Positions 11,204-23,200 of a stretch of 64,000 nt of DNA are shown here, piece after piece. Location: contig NC_085852.1 of assembly GCF_020906515.1 (NCBI RefSeq), positions 620,001 to 684,000 on the forward strand, read 5' to 3'. The notes below the pieces were generated by a model that did no database searches, was not told where the DNA came from, and saw only the letters and a list, made by a program, of their open reading frames with translations. The translations under genes and the position numbers were made by a program. The stretch's first letter is position 1. Each line of letters opens with the position of its first letter. The DNA comes from Vanrija pseudolonga (Eukaryota > Basidiomycota > Tremellomycetes > Trichosporonales > Trichosporonaceae).

Positions 11204-13698
11204 TTACTGCGCCTGAGCCTGCACTTGGGCTTGCTGCTGCTGCTGTTGCTGCTGCTGAGCCTGAGCCTGCTGCTGCTGCTGTTGCTCCTCTTCCTGCTGC
11301 TGCTGAACAACAGCGAAAATGTTTTCGACGGCCCGTCCAACGTCCCCGAGCGTGTGCTCCTCGTGCGGTCCCACCAGGCTCTCGTCATGAACCGTGTGGT
11401 CCTCGCTCGTGACAACGCCCTCGACGCCAGGAAAGTCAAACTTGGCCGGCACAGACTTGCGTTTGCGCTTGTTGGCATTGGGCGACTCGAACGCCCCAGG
11501 CAGCGATGCTCGTGCAGACGCTTTGCGCTTCTTGACGCTCTTGCCGTCGCCCCAAAGCTCCGGAGGTCTGATGATACCAAATTTCGCGTGATACAAACCG
11601 CACGCTGAAGCCCGTTATCTCTGACCCTCTCGGCAAGTACCCCTAGTGACTCACCGTTACAGACCTTGTGGTCTTCGCCGGCCAATGTCAACTTGCGCCA
11701 CACACTGGTTTGGGTCCTTCCGCAAATGTCGCAACTGCCTGGTGGCCCGCGCTTGAGACGTGACAGGATATTCGGCGGCGTAGATCCACCGTGATTTGCC
11801 GCAGCGTCTTCCTGCACGGCGGGTTGCGCGATTACAGACTCGATGACAGCGTCGTGAGCATTTAGCTGCGGTTGAGCGTGGTTGGCTGTCGGCGACTGGG
11901 GAAGGAAGGCGGCGAAGGATGCACTGTCCAGATGAATTGGCGCATCCTGGCCATCGGTAGTCGCATTGGTCAAGTGAGACAGGAGATAGTCGTCGTGAGC
12001 ATGGGTCGTCGGTGGAGCGACGGAAACATTGGCCCCAACGTCAACACCAACACCACTAGCCACAGTGCCCACAGCGTTGCTTGGGCCTGCTTCAGGTGGT
12101 GGGGACGAGGGTCGAATTTCGTTTGCGAGCCTACTCTTGCCCCGCGAGGTCACTCGCGCGCTGGGCGCTTCAGGCAAGGCCTCGCCTGCGGCCGTTGCGG
12201 CGGCGGCCCCGTCGGGCTCGCCCGCGGTCGGGTACAGCATCGAGTATGTGTACTTGACCGGCGGGATGCCGGCCTTGGGTGGGCGGCCCCTCCGACGGCG
12301 CGCTGTCGCCGGTGACGAGAATGGATTCACCAAGGCACCATGAACGTATCCGCCCTGCAAGTGTCAGGTCTGTGCGCGACGTGGCTGACTTACCTCTGGT
12401 GCGTTCATCAGGTTGGTGATGTGTGCACGGACCGCCTTGAGGGCCGTAGTTGTTTGCTCCCGATCACCCTCGGTGCTGCCATCGACATCGAGCGCATGAA
12501 GCTCGGCAACTAGGCTCGATAGCTTGCGCTCTTCCTGAGAATGCGCGTCACGCATACGCGCCACCACCTCTCGGAGTACTGCGGCCTCGCCATCAAGCTT
12601 ACTCTGCTCGGCTTGAATCTCGGCGGTCCGCGTTTGCACCTGTTCGTCGCTCGCCCCGCGGAGATCTTCGGGAAGGCTGAGGATGACGGGCTCGTCGATT
12701 ATTGAGTCCTCCAGATACAGTGGCTGGCCGCGGAGTCGGGCAAGCTCGCGTTCAACACGCGCGATTGCAGATTTTGTTTGCGCGATATCTTGCTGCAGCA
12801 GCTTCTCCATCTCCGAGTTGATGGCTGCTGTCACCGCTGAAGCTGCCGACGCGAGGATTGACGACGACGCTGGCGTCGTCGACGACAGCACCGACGCCTG
12901 ACGGTCGCGGCCGCTGGAGCCTCCAAGCACGTCGCCAAGGCCAGAGGCGTCGTTCGCACTGCCATCGCCACCTTGGCCAGCGGCAACGGCCGCCAGCTCG
13001 CCGAGTCTCCCACTCGCCTCAGCCTCCTTGAACAGGCTCTCCACGCCCTGCATCCAGTTGGCGGCATCGTTCTCCGCATCACCGTCGAGCCCGGCAGCCA
13101 GCGCCTCGTCTAGTGTGGCAACGCCTGCCGAAGACATAAGAGCTGCCAGAATCGTTCTTGAGTTGGTGTCTTGCTGGGCATCGACGGCGTCGGCCATTGA
13201 AACCGCGTTCGCGGCCTCCACCGCTGCAGCCGCGACAGCCGCTGCCGTCTGCTCATGGATGGCCATGCTCTGGTCTCCAGCCGACGATGGGTCGTCCGCT
13301 GCTCTCCCCTCTAGCCGCTGGATGTCTTCTCGTAGGCGGAGGTTTTCGTCGCCGAGGGCCTGGATGGCCATCTCGAGGGCGATGATCTTCTCCTGTTGCC
13401 GACCTCGGGAGCGCTCAGCGGCTAAGCGGTTGGCTTCGCGTCGGCGCGAGTCGACAGGGGAAGCCCCCGCCGCCTTCCTTCGCTGCCTCCCCGTGGGCGT
13501 TGGGGTCGATTGTGAAGCCTCGACATTGTTGTCGATGAGGGAGTGAGGCGGGAGTGGATCCGTCGCCGATGGGGTTGCGAGTCCGGTTTCAGCTTGGAGC
13601 GCAGGGTCTTTGGAGGAAGATTAGCCAGCAGCCCACGAGGAACAGTTTTGCAGCGCACCTAGAACGTGTTGGAGTGTGGACTCGAGCGTTGGGTCCAT
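11204..13698 (-). CDS. Transcription factor with bZIP, AT-hook and GATA finger
   Basis: Probable nuclear DNA-binding regulator of 784 residues. Exons are 13698-13659, 13607-12394, 12354-11655 and 11604-11204, all in phase. The first exon encodes only MDPTLESTLQHVL and is joined over a 51-nt intron. Domains in order: a bZIP at about residues 68-112 with basic motif NRLAAERSR, followed by leucine-type heptads; Ala/Ser-rich and coiled-coil sequence; an AT-hook RRRRGRPPK near residue 430; and a GATA-type zinc finger near 625-665. The finger begins CDICGRTQTSVWRK, and its last two cysteines, in CNACGLYHAK, are created only by splicing over the last intron. The protein ends in a Gln/Ala-rich tract (11204-11310). 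bZIP and GATA domains are normally on separate proteins. The splices are canonical and phase-consistent, so I favour one protein. Its targets are unknown. Confidence 0.88.
11207..11320 (-). repeat. CAG-rich coding repeat (polyglutamine tail)
   Basis: Imperfect CAG/CAA repeats encode the Gln-rich end of the bZIP-GATA protein. Length variation between strains would be expected. Confidence 0.7.
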
Positions 13699-14372
13699 GA
13701 TGGAGGAAGGCCAGCGCCGCGATGGATGGGGCTGGGCCACACGCGTCTAGACCTGGTCTGCGTCGCGATTAGCTCCCTGCTCTGGCTGGCCGGCTCTCTG
13801 GTGCTCACCGAGAAGGAGTCGATACTCCTGTGAGAGTCGCGCCGGGTTTCGCTATGGCAAGAGGACGCAGAGGTTGCTGTCCTTGATTGAGTTTCTGTAC
13901 GCGCCACAGGTGCGCGTGTGTCGTCGCTGGCTGGCTGGCTCGCTGGATGATGCCGGTAGAAAGTCGTCTAGCGCCTGGGTGCTGCTGCCCAATACGTCAA
14001 CAACAACAACACGCAGTGACAAGGTGACAAGAAATGACCTGGCAAAGTGATTGGGGCAAGGGGACAGAAGGATTTGATCCCGGAGAAGACAAATGTAAGT
14101 ATTCCTCCCATTTTGCCACGCGACTTTGCTTCTTCCGACCTTGACATCACCTTCCCTGCCACAACTGTCGAAGCGTCGTTGTTGTGACATTTAGTGGGGG
14201 GGGGGGGTGACACTTTCGACACGTCCCATTGTTCTTTGCCATCCATTCCTCGGCTCCATTGTCCATCACAAACAACAACAACAATCAACATCACAATCAC
14301 CCTGGACATATAATACACCGCGCATCGAATCAGACGCTCACTCCTGCTACTCAACACCACCCATCCATCGCA
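13699..14372. promoter_or_regulatory. Divergent promoter, bZIP-GATA factor and THO1
   Basis: Shared upstream region of two head-to-head genes. It contains a run of 12 G at 14196-14207 and CAACAA-rich leader sequence just before the THO1 start. An unspliced frame extending upstream of the THO1 ATG is just leader. Confidence 0.5.
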
Positions 14373-15448
14373 ATGTCCGACGCCAAACTGTACGCGACGA
14401 GGCGAGGGAAGGAACGCGTCGCTGACTCTCACAGGCAAAAGCTCAAAGTGACCGAGCTCAAGGAGCTCCTGGTCAAGCACAACCTTTCTCAGACTGGAAA
14501 GAAGGAGGACCTCATCAAGCGCCTCCTCGACGCCGGTGTGACGGGCGACGAGCCCGCCGCGCCTGCTGCACCTGCCGTGAGTTGGACGTGCCACGCGCCG
14601 CGTGCGCCAACATGGGCTGACGTTACAGCCCGCCGCCGCCGCCGCTGCCCCAGTGGCCAAGTCTGCCCCAGCGCCGGCTGCTGCTCCTGCCCCTGCAGCT
14701 GCTCCGGCTGCTGCTCCTGCTGCAGCTCCAGCACCCGCCGCTGCCCTTGCTGCTGCTCCACCCGCTGCCAAGGTACGCGCCGCGCTCGTGTGCCACATAC
14801 ATGGCTGACCTTCCTCCAGCCCGCCGCACCTGCTGCAACCCCGGTTGCCACCGAGTCCGCACCCGCCGCAGCTGTCGAGCTCACGGAAGAACAAAAGAAG
14901 TTGAACGCCCGCCGCAACCGCTTCGGAATCCCCACCCCGCCCGCAAAGCCCGCCGCCGCCGCAACACCTGCTGCTGCTGCTGCTGCACCAGCCTCTAAGC
15001 CTGCCGAGGCTGAGGCCAAGCCCAAGAAGGAGAAGGCTAGCGCGATCGACCGCAGTGCCGCCGTTACCGTTTCTGACGAGGTTCTGGCTCGTCGCAGGGC
15101 CAAGTTCGGGCCCGTTGAGAAGAAGGAGCCAGCAGCTCCTGCTGCCGCTGCTGCCCCCTCTGCCGCTGCTAAGCCTGCACCAGCCCCTCCCGCTGAAGCT
15201 CCAAAGGTAGCGGAGCTCACACCGTAAGTTGTCGTCGGCCAGCTGTTACTCCCTTTCCACTGACCGCGTACAGTGAGCAAGTGGCTCAGGCTGCAGCCGA
15301 TGCCGAGAAGAAGAGGAAACGCCTGGAGAGGTTCGGACCCATCAAGACGGAAGCCGCCAATGGCGATGCCCCTGTGAGTTGGCGAGGGTGTGGTGGAGGA
15401 AGCATGACACTGACACTGGACTAGGATGCGAAGAAGGCGAAGGTCTAG
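14373..15448 (+). CDS. THO1: SAP-domain mRNP factor, THO1/SARNP-like
   Basis: Likely nuclear RNA/DNA-binding protein acting in mRNP assembly and export, as Tho1 (yeast) and SARNP/CIP29 (animals) do. Six exons: 14373-14389, 14435-14576, 14629-14772, 14820-15223, 15274-15373 and 15425-15448, giving 276 residues. The first coding exon is only 17 nt. The SAP domain is residues about 6-40 (LKVTELKELLVKHNLS, then GKKEDLIKRLLDAG). Three basic motifs with an [R/K]FG core follow (ARRNRFGIP, ARRRAKFGP, KRLERFGP), typical of this family's C-terminal RNA-binding part. They are separated by Ala/Pro/Lys-rich linkers. Exon 3 encodes almost only Ala and Pro and has phase-0 borders on both sides. The symbol is by family resemblance. 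Confidence 0.88.
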
Positions 15449-16257
15449 GTGAGTTTTGGTTGGGTATCTCGCAGAGAGTTCAAAAAGAGGCGCGAGCTTT
15501 TGCTCGCACTCATAGCTGTAGATTGCACTGTGCCATGCAGTGACTTTGGTTCTTTCACAGTCTGCGGGTGCGTCCGTGGCGGATAGTCGGCGTGGTTCGG
15601 GGAAGCTGAGTCGGATGGCATCTTGAGAATGGCAAGTGGCCAAGTGGTGCTCCGCGTTAGGGTTGAGCTCTGTGGCTGAAGGGAGGGGAGGCCGAGCTTG
15701 GTGATTGTGGTCACCTGCTGCACTGTCGCGTGCGTGCTCGAGTAATGCTATCCGTCTGCCAAGCTAATGTGGCTTCGGCTTTGTGATAGTTACTCACTGC
15801 GCGCAACCTGTCATCGCTGTGGGCAAGAGTCTGTCTCAAATGCGGACAGACCCGCATTACACTCTTGTTGTATTTGAAATGTAGCCAGTGGACAAGTCCG
15901 CAGTGATGGAGATTGTAATCGCGTGCTATGTACAGTGGGTCGTTTTGACTCCGCCACCCACCCTCACCGTCCCGTGGCTGAAATTGGGCTGAAAGAAGCA
16001 GAGGTGATTGTGTATGACGCCAATGGCCACCCACAATAAGCAGCCCCTGAGTCAACCATGGGCAGCAGCAGCAGCGCCCAAAGGCACACGGCCCACGGGA
16101 ACCGAGAGCGATACCGCCCACCGGATGGAGCCACCACTGCCTCTGCCTCCCACCCACCCACTGTAGCTTTGATCTTCACATCTGGCTTCATCTCTTCCTC
16201 GTCGCGTATCAATCAATCACACACACACACACACACACACGCAGCAGCAGCAGCAAC
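15449..16257. other. Intergenic, THO1 tail to aminopeptidase promoter
   Basis: Holds the THO1 3' untranslated region and the aminopeptidase promoter and leader. No gene seen. The leader ends in (AC)11 at 16219-16240 followed by GCA repeats that run to the start codon. Confidence 0.5.
16219..16255 (+). repeat. (AC)11 and GCA microsatellite in leader
   Basis: Eleven AC units followed by GCA triplets lie immediately 5' of the aminopeptidase ATG, inside the presumed 5' untranslated region. Confidence 0.85.
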
Positions 16258-17888
16258 ATGCACCTCGCCACGCTCTTTACCCTCCCCCTCCTCGCCGCCG
16301 CTGTCCCAACCGCACCACACCTCGTGCAGGGACAGCAGGGCCAGGTCGTCTTCTCGGGTGCAGGCGCAGGTGCCGCCGGGTCCGCCAGCTCGGGCATCAA
16401 GATTGACCTCGACCTCGACGACCTCCGTCTTGTGCAGTTTGGCGAGCGGGAACCCCCCGTGTATGTTACCCGTAGCTTGGCTTGCCTTGCCACTAACACT
16501 TTGCCCCAGCTGGATCACCGAGCTCGAGAAGATCGAGGCAAAGGCAAAGGGAAGGCGGTTTATGGACATGTGAGCACGCCAGTGGACCCTAGGTTGCGCG
16601 GCCTGTGCTGATAGCCCGTCAGTACCGAGACGCCGACGCTCGGCCTCACTTCCTTCCTCACGCCTGCATCGGCAAAGTACAGTGAGTCTGCTGCATGCTT
16701 GGGCTGCTGCTGCTGCTCGCACGACCGCCGTCGCTGACCCAACGACCTATCTGCTCCACTTGAAAATACCCATTCGTGCCTCGGCGATTGAATCATCTCA
16801 CTGTGTTCGGCCGACCCTTACAGCCTACCCGAAGCCCGGCAAGTATGCCAAGGAAGTCAAGGAAATCTACAAGTCGCTCAGCGTCGAGCACATGAAGACG
16901 TTCTTGAAGAAGTTTAGCGGCTTCAAGACACGCTACTACCGTTCCGACACTGGACGCGAGTCGCAGCTCTTCCTTCTTGGCACACTTCGCGAGGTATGTG
17001 AGAAGGGGCGACGGAGGTCGCGTCTGGTGCCTGTCACTTGTGTCACACCATACATACTCCCTCACTCTGCACCCCATATTGATTGCCCCACACTTTGATG
17101 CTGGCCGCGCATGCTGACACCGGTCTGCAGATCGCACGCAACTACCCCGAGGTGACCATCAAGGAGTTTGAGCACCCGTGGGCTCAGAACTCGATCATTG
17201 TGCGCTTCCCCCACTCCGGCCCCAAGGATGCTCCTGTGGTCGTTGTCGGCGCTCACCAGGACTCGACCAACATGTGGCCGTTCCTCCCGGCGCCCGGTGC
17301 CGACGACGACGGCTCGGGCACCACCTCGTCGCTTGAGGCCTTCCGTGCTCTTATCGGCGCCAACTTCACCGCCCCCTTCCCCGTCGAGTTCCACTGGTAC
17401 TCGGCCGAGGAGGGCGGTCTCCTCGGCTCGCAGGCCATCGCCAAGTCGTACGAGGAGAAGGGCATCAAGGTCCGCGCTATGCTGCAGATGGACATGACCG
17501 CCTGGGTCAAGGAGGGCACGACGGAGAGCGTCGGTGTCATCCAGGACTTTGTCGACCCCGCCCTCACCGAGTTCAACTGGGGCCTCGTCGAGGCCTACCT
17601 CGACATCCCTCCCGTCAAGACCCAGTGTGGCTACGCCTGCTCGGATCACGCTTCGTTCTCCAAGGCCGGCTACCAGTCGTCGTTCGCTATTGAGAGCCGC
17701 TTCGAGGACTCGAACAAGAACATTCACTCGACTTCGGACACTATTGACCACCCCGAGTTCTCCTTCACCCACATGCGGGAGTGAGTACAGCGGGGCGAGC
17801 TCTTGTTCTACTATCTAACACTTGCAGATTCTCCAAGCTCGCCATTGCCTTTGCCTACGAGCTCAGCATTGCCAAGTCGGACAAGTAA
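16258..17888 (+). CDS. Secreted M28 zinc aminopeptidase (leucine-aminopeptidase type)
   Basis: Extracellular or vacuolar metallo-exopeptidase of the M28 family, removing N-terminal residues from peptides. Exons: 16258-16460, 16510-16569, 16623-16681, 16824-16993, 17131-17780 and 17828-17888, giving 400 residues. A signal peptide opens it ([15 protein letters not shown]). The five usual zinc ligands are visible in order: His in VGAHQDS, Asp in GADDDGSG, Glu in [11 protein letters not shown] (the neighbouring Glu being the general base), Asp in QMDMTAW and His in IHSTSDT. The stretch between residues 25 and 130 is the usual propeptide-like region (ending ...[13 protein letters not shown] and further). 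Two cysteines in [11 protein letters not shown] match the family disulfide. Length and order fit fungal LAP2-like enzymes. Confidence 0.95.
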
Positions 17889-18712
17889 ACACTCACCACT
17901 CCGTCCGCCTTGCCCATCCCTTCCCGGTCGAGAGCACACAGACCGGCACATACATTGCCCTCGCGTGGGCCGCCATTCCGCTTGCATCGCACCGTCGCAA
18001 CCATGTTAGTTTGATATGTATTCAGAAGTATCCAATGCAGTTGATAAGCCATGAGCAAGAGCGGGGGCGAGTGGCAAAGTGGCAAAACATAGGGGCCAAG
18101 CGGGCGCCGGGGCTGGCCGAGTCCAAGCTCGAGCGTGCTCTGACTCACTCTTCCGAGAGATACGGCGCGCAGTCGAGCGTCGTGGAGACAACGACGACAC
18201 GGAACAACAGCCCGTGTCGCTGCGACTCGGTCTGGTCGCTCGGCAACCCACAGACCGGCGCGCAAAGCAGCGACGTGACGCGCCGCCGCCACGCCAGACA
18301 CCGAGCACGCTCCTCCCCTCCCCTCCCCTTTCCCCTGCGCCGCGCCTCGCCCCTCAGGCCAGGGGAAGGTACCGGTGTTCTCGCGACTTGTGTCGTCCGT
18401 GTCCTTTGCTGGCGAGTGTGGCGACTCGCGGTCCGTGGCAGCCCTTGTGGGCGCTTGTGGGCTCAGTGTGCCGGTGCGCTCCTCGATACGAGTGGTGTGG
18501 TGTCGAGACTTCGTGCTGCTCGTGTGCATGCGGGGCCTCTACCTGCTGCCCCTCTAGGCATCGTGCAGCTTGCCCCCTCAACACTCAACCTCGCCCATCG
18601 CCTACCACTCCTCGCCAACACCCCACGTCTCCCACACTCGCCACCACACAACTATGACATACTGTACAAGCTACAATGCAACGTGTCTCGGAGGGTCCAT
18701 GAATGCAACCAA
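17889..18712. other. Intergenic between convergent genes
   Basis: Tail-to-tail spacer between the aminopeptidase and the SNARE gene. C-rich, with open frames on both strands but no domain-like sequence or supported splicing. Confidence 0.5.
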
Positions 18713-19763
18713 CTAGGTCTTGAAGACGATGATGAGGAGGAGTAGGACGACAATCAGGCCGACAATGGTGATGGTGCTGCCTGGGGACGTTAGCGGCGAT
18801 CCAACTGCTCCATCTCCAAGCTCGGACTCGGCGGGTCGATCCTGCCCTCCCCCTCCCTCTCCCGTCCTTGGCCATGTCGACACCGCTCCCTCGTCCAAAG
18901 CCCGGCCATCCCCCTCACGCCTGCCCACTCACCATGCTGCTTGGCATTGTCCGCGACATGGTCGAGCCGCCTCCTGGCACGGTTCATCCGGTCCGCCGTC
19001 CGGTCCATCGCCGCGTCCGTGTCCTCCAGCAGCTCGTTGTGCACCTGGAGTTCGTCGCCAATCTGAACAGACAAGTGGTTTTGCCTGTTGATGGAATGTG
19101 AGAGGAGCGTCAGGCGTTCGTCTTGTTCTGGACATAGGTCAGCGCGCCGTCACCACGCCTCAGTGCCACACCCACCCTCCATCATCTGCTGTTGCTGCGA
19201 GATCATCTCGTGCGGGTTCGTGTCGTCTTCCTCTTCGTCGTCGTAGTCGCGGAACGGGCGCAGCTCCTGCGCCGGCGGGGACGGCGGGTCCACTGGCGCG
19301 GCGATGACCGACTCGATCTCGGCGTCGAGCTCCTCGGCCGATGGCTCGGCCTCGCTGCGTGCGTCGTCAGCTACCCCTCCCTACCTCCCACCGGAAGCAC
19401 AACTCACCGCCGCTCCCGCACAAGCGGCTTGGCCTTCTCCCTTCCCACCTCGTCGGCCTGCAGCATCTCCACGAGGCGATCGTACCGCCCGCCGAGCTCG
19501 TCAATGGCCGCCAGGTCGCCGCCCGACAAGTTGCTTCGCTTCTTGCCCCCGCCGCCGACTGCGAGCCCGGCCGCCTCGAGCTCGGCCTCACCCTCGAGCT
19601 TGGCCAGGTCGTTGCGCACCTGCGTGAGCGTGCGCACCAGGCTCTGTGTCGACGAGGGCGACGGCTTCATCCCCAGGCCTAGGATGCGGCTCCGCTCCAG
19701 CAGCTGCGACTGCGCGCTGGTGAGCCGGTTGGATATCGAGGCGATCGCGCCGGCGTTGGACAT
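18713..19763 (-). CDS. SYN8: Endosomal Qc-SNARE, syntaxin-8-like
   Basis: Tail-anchored SNARE for fusion at endosomes/trans-Golgi. Exons: 19763-19408, 19354-19176, 19127-18933 and 18780-18713, giving 265 residues. The N-terminal part is helical (ISNRLTSAQSQLLERSR and further). The SNARE motif spans about residues 175-235 and includes DERLTLLSHSINRQNHL and IGDELQVHNELLED, with the central Gln of the zero layer in the segment SVQIGDELQ. The last exon encodes the membrane anchor STITIVGLIVVLLLLIIVF and ends KT. A highly acidic stretch (DYDDEEDDTNP) precedes the SNARE motif. The single C-terminal SNARE motif and spacing favour Syn8/syntaxin 8; Tlg1/syntaxin 6 is the alternative. Confidence 0.88.
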
Positions 19764-20164
19764 GGTGTGTGTGCTGTGCTATGGGTAGCTTTATTCGAGG
19801 AGTTGCTGTTGCAGTGTGATGTCCGTTGCAAGATGTAGCAGAGACCATGTGGATCACAAGCAAACGACGACCCGCAATGACGACGTGCGTGGTGGAAAAG
19901 TGGGGGTGCTGGATAAGTTTGATGTCATGAGCGGAACCGCGTCCTGTCAACGTGTCTGTCGTCACTGCCGCTGCCTGGCACATCTTGAACGCGTTGACTT
20001 TCAACAACAACAACGCATCAACTATCGTCGGCATCCAGCATCGTAGCGACCTCTCGGGCATCAGGAACGCGCACAGAAAGGTGGGTTGTGAAGGCGCATG
20101 ATAGCTTTAGCTTCCCCTCCCCGTTGAGTCAAGCTGACGCGCGCAGTCAGCCTACCTCCCCGCC
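19764..20164. promoter_or_regulatory. Divergent promoter, SYN8 and OST4
   Basis: About 400 bp between two head-to-head starts. A leader intron for OST4 is plausible: a GTGGGT donor near 20080 and a GCTGAC...CAG acceptor near 20145. Confidence 0.4.
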
Positions 20165-20278
20165 ATGATCTCAGACGGCACCCTCACCGATATTTCCAAC
20201 GGCCTCGGCGTCGCGGCCATGGTCCTGATCGTCGCGTACCACTTTGTCGCGGTGAACAGCAAGCGCATGTCCGAGTAA
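20165..20278 (+). CDS. OST4: Oligosaccharyltransferase subunit OST4 (37 aa)
   Basis: Tiny membrane subunit of the ER oligosaccharyltransferase that holds the catalytic Stt3 with Ost3/Ost6. A single exon encodes 37 residues starting MISDGTLTDISNGLGVAAM and continuing with VLIVAYHFVAVN. This matches the family pattern of MISD, a short loop, then a helix ending in LIVAYHxV. Yeast Ost4 is 36 residues, so the length is right. The charged end (SKRMSE) follows the single membrane helix. The gene is far below usual ORF length cut-offs and is easily missed. Identification rests on the strong sequence pattern. Confidence 0.92.
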   Translation: MISDGTLTDISNGLGVAAMVLIVAYHFVAVNSKRMSE

Positions 20279-23200
20279 GAAGCTGGGTAGCCGACTCGGC
20301 GACTCGGGCGCGGAACAAGAAGCCCCCAAAGTCACCGACGACGACGACAACCGTCTCCGCTCCGATAACCACTACCTACACGATAGATCGACCACCAACA
20401 GCACAGCAAAACTCGACCCGCGACAGCGGGGCGCTTTATTCGTCCCATGGCAGAAGCGACGGCCACGCTAGATCGGCGGGCCGCCCTTCTGCCGTGTGGC
20501 GCCATGTACTTGACACACCAACAGACCGTCGCTCGTCTTGGCGCCGCTCTCGACGCCAAGCTAGTGAACAGATGTACTTTTACTTCGTCATTGCGTGCGA
20601 CGAGATCGCCGCTCGACAGCCCGAGCTTTCTCCGAGCTTGCTTCAGCTCGTGCTCAACTCGTCACCGCGGGCGGGGTCTTGTCGCAGCGGCGTCCTCGGG
20701 CCGCTCGCTAGCCCCATGTGGCCGTGGCCGTGAGCGCCACAATACGCCGCGCCTGGCCCAGTGTCGACTAACCAATTACCCCGGCGTGTGTCTCGGGGGA
20801 ATGACGTTGGATTCTTGTTTGACGAGTGACTGGCTGTCGGAGGATGGAGACGATTGCCACACTGAGCAGAGAAGATCAGCGGGCTATCATCAAAGTGGGC
20901 AAGTGAAGCGAGTTAACCATGGGGACTGAATAAGTGGCAACTTGACTTGGATGTCTCATCTCCAACGCAACCACCCCCTCCCTCCCTTGTTCCCCTCCCT
21001 CCCCCTCCTCTCCTCCCTAGGCGACTGCAGGAGCCAGGGTGCATCCGAAAGCATCGTACGCCGTGATCTCGACCATGGCCGTAATATTTCCCTTAAGCTG
21101 CTTCCATGGCCCCGTCGTCGCCATGCACCACCCCCGTCCTCCCGTCGCCCATGCCCCCCCCGGCCGCCCCCTCGCAGCCTCACTACCCAGTAACTCGGAG
21201 ATGCGACCAACAGAAGCATAACAGTTGCCAAAGACTGTTCCTGGCCAAAGGGGTTTCGTCAAACTCAAACCTAACATGGCACCCACGTTAATTCAACTAC
21301 GCCGACGGCAGCAACGACGTGTATCTGCTCGTAGCCGTCGTCGTCGTCGTCTCGTTTCAGCTGGTGGGCAAGCAAAGATAAAGTCGCAAAAGGGACCTAA
21401 CTACTTCACTCATGCATGTGCACCACCATCCACTCTACCGGTCCCATGACTTTTGCCTAGCCCAACGCACAAGCAGCATGAGGTCATTGTCTTGAAAAGG
21501 ATGCATTTCCTGGTGGATCGATGTGCGACGCCTGGGAATTAAAGCAGGCACAGCCGCGCTGGCTGCTGCGCGCACTGCAACAAAGTCGCCGCATGCCACC
21601 GCAGAGAAAGCGTCAAGGACGTCATGCGTGATGTGCGCGCGCGGCTCTGCACGCACTACTACTACAGACTCAAACGGACGTGTGATGCGTGTGGGTCATA
21701 GTCCTTGGCATCGTCGTGAAAAGGACGCGGGTTAGAATGTGACGGAGGATATACCAGTAGTCGTGCCCCCAAGCCCACCCGAGCCCACTTGCCGCTCCCT
21801 ATCCCTCGGTGTGCCGCTGTCTCGCCTCGGGGATCGACGCGCGGGGCATTGTTCAGCCGCGCTCCCTGCGGTCTGCTGCGCGCAGGGCTGGCGAGGCGTG
21901 GCCCCCCACCGAGCCTGATCGCGTGTTGTTGGCACCTTTTGAGATGTGGGCGACAGGGCCGCCCTTCAGCCCCCTCACCTCACCTCCTCCGCCTGATACT
22001 CTCCGGCATTCCGTGGAACAGAGATCACGGCAAGAACAGAGAGCAAAACCTGGCGGTCCGAGGTTTGGGAATGGAGCGTGAGGGACGACACATGAGGGTC
22101 AGGTGGGGCCTGCCGGCGGGGCAAGCGGCAGGCGGCCCGCACCTTTCAAACGGCCTTTGACCCCTCGTCAACGCTTGCCGGTGTTCCTGTCTCCTGTTCG
22201 CGTCAACGTTCCGTCGGGACAAGAGGGTCATATGCTGAAAGGAAAGGACTGAAGCGAGCAGCAACAGCAGCAGCAGCAGATCGTTGGAGTAGCAGGAGAC
22301 AGACGTCGTAGTCGTCGACCGCCGGCCGCCACCGCCGCCGCCGCCGGCGTGCGTGACTTTGATGATGTCGGTACCATAAATACAATATACCCCTGGCAAT
22401 GTGCCCACCTACCGTCAATAAACGACAAACGACAGGAGTGAAGCGTCTTGTTTGCTTGCTCGGTTGCTGTTGGCGCAGAGGGTCAGATTCACGACGATCC
22501 TTTCAGAACATCCTTGGTCTTCCCGTGTCTCGCAATCGTTGAGGCAGACAGGTACACAACCCTCCGCGGGCAAACGCAAAGCCCGAGGAACGGGAGGAGG
22601 ACAATTCACCGTGGATGGGGATTTTGGTGTCCTTGACGCCCAAATGTGGCTGTCTGGTGTGTTATTTTTCCTGCCTTCCTCTCCACATGGGCACGCACGC
22701 TCCTCTCCCTCTCCCTCTCCCTCTCTCCCTTGCTCCCTCCCTCCCTCCCTCAGGCTGCGTGTCGTCTGCCGAGGTGGCGGTAAAGGCGCCTGCTGCGGCG
22801 GCGCCGGAAGTGTCACTCTTGAATGAAACAGCAAGGACACCGGATCGTGGCGACTCTGACTAGTCGACGCCTGGTGATCATTGCGCTACGCCATGGAACA
22901 TGATTTTGGGGGGTTTCAGCCATCGAGGTGACAGACGGGCGGCGGTGGGCACCACGCAAGCAGCGCACACCCCGCTGCCCACCCCCAAGCGCAGCCAACA
23001 ATGAACAAGCAATCACCGTCTTGATCTCTTGGCCAAGGACAGCAGGAGCCGTTTGATGTGCACAAGGTACCGCGGCAGAACAAGGATGGGATCTTGGGCG
23101 AGCCCGTGTTGCAATACATCCGCGATTGTGCTGCCACGTCCAATGTATTATGCACAGGTGCACCTGACTAAAAGGAGGTACAGCGGGCACAGGGGCAGAG

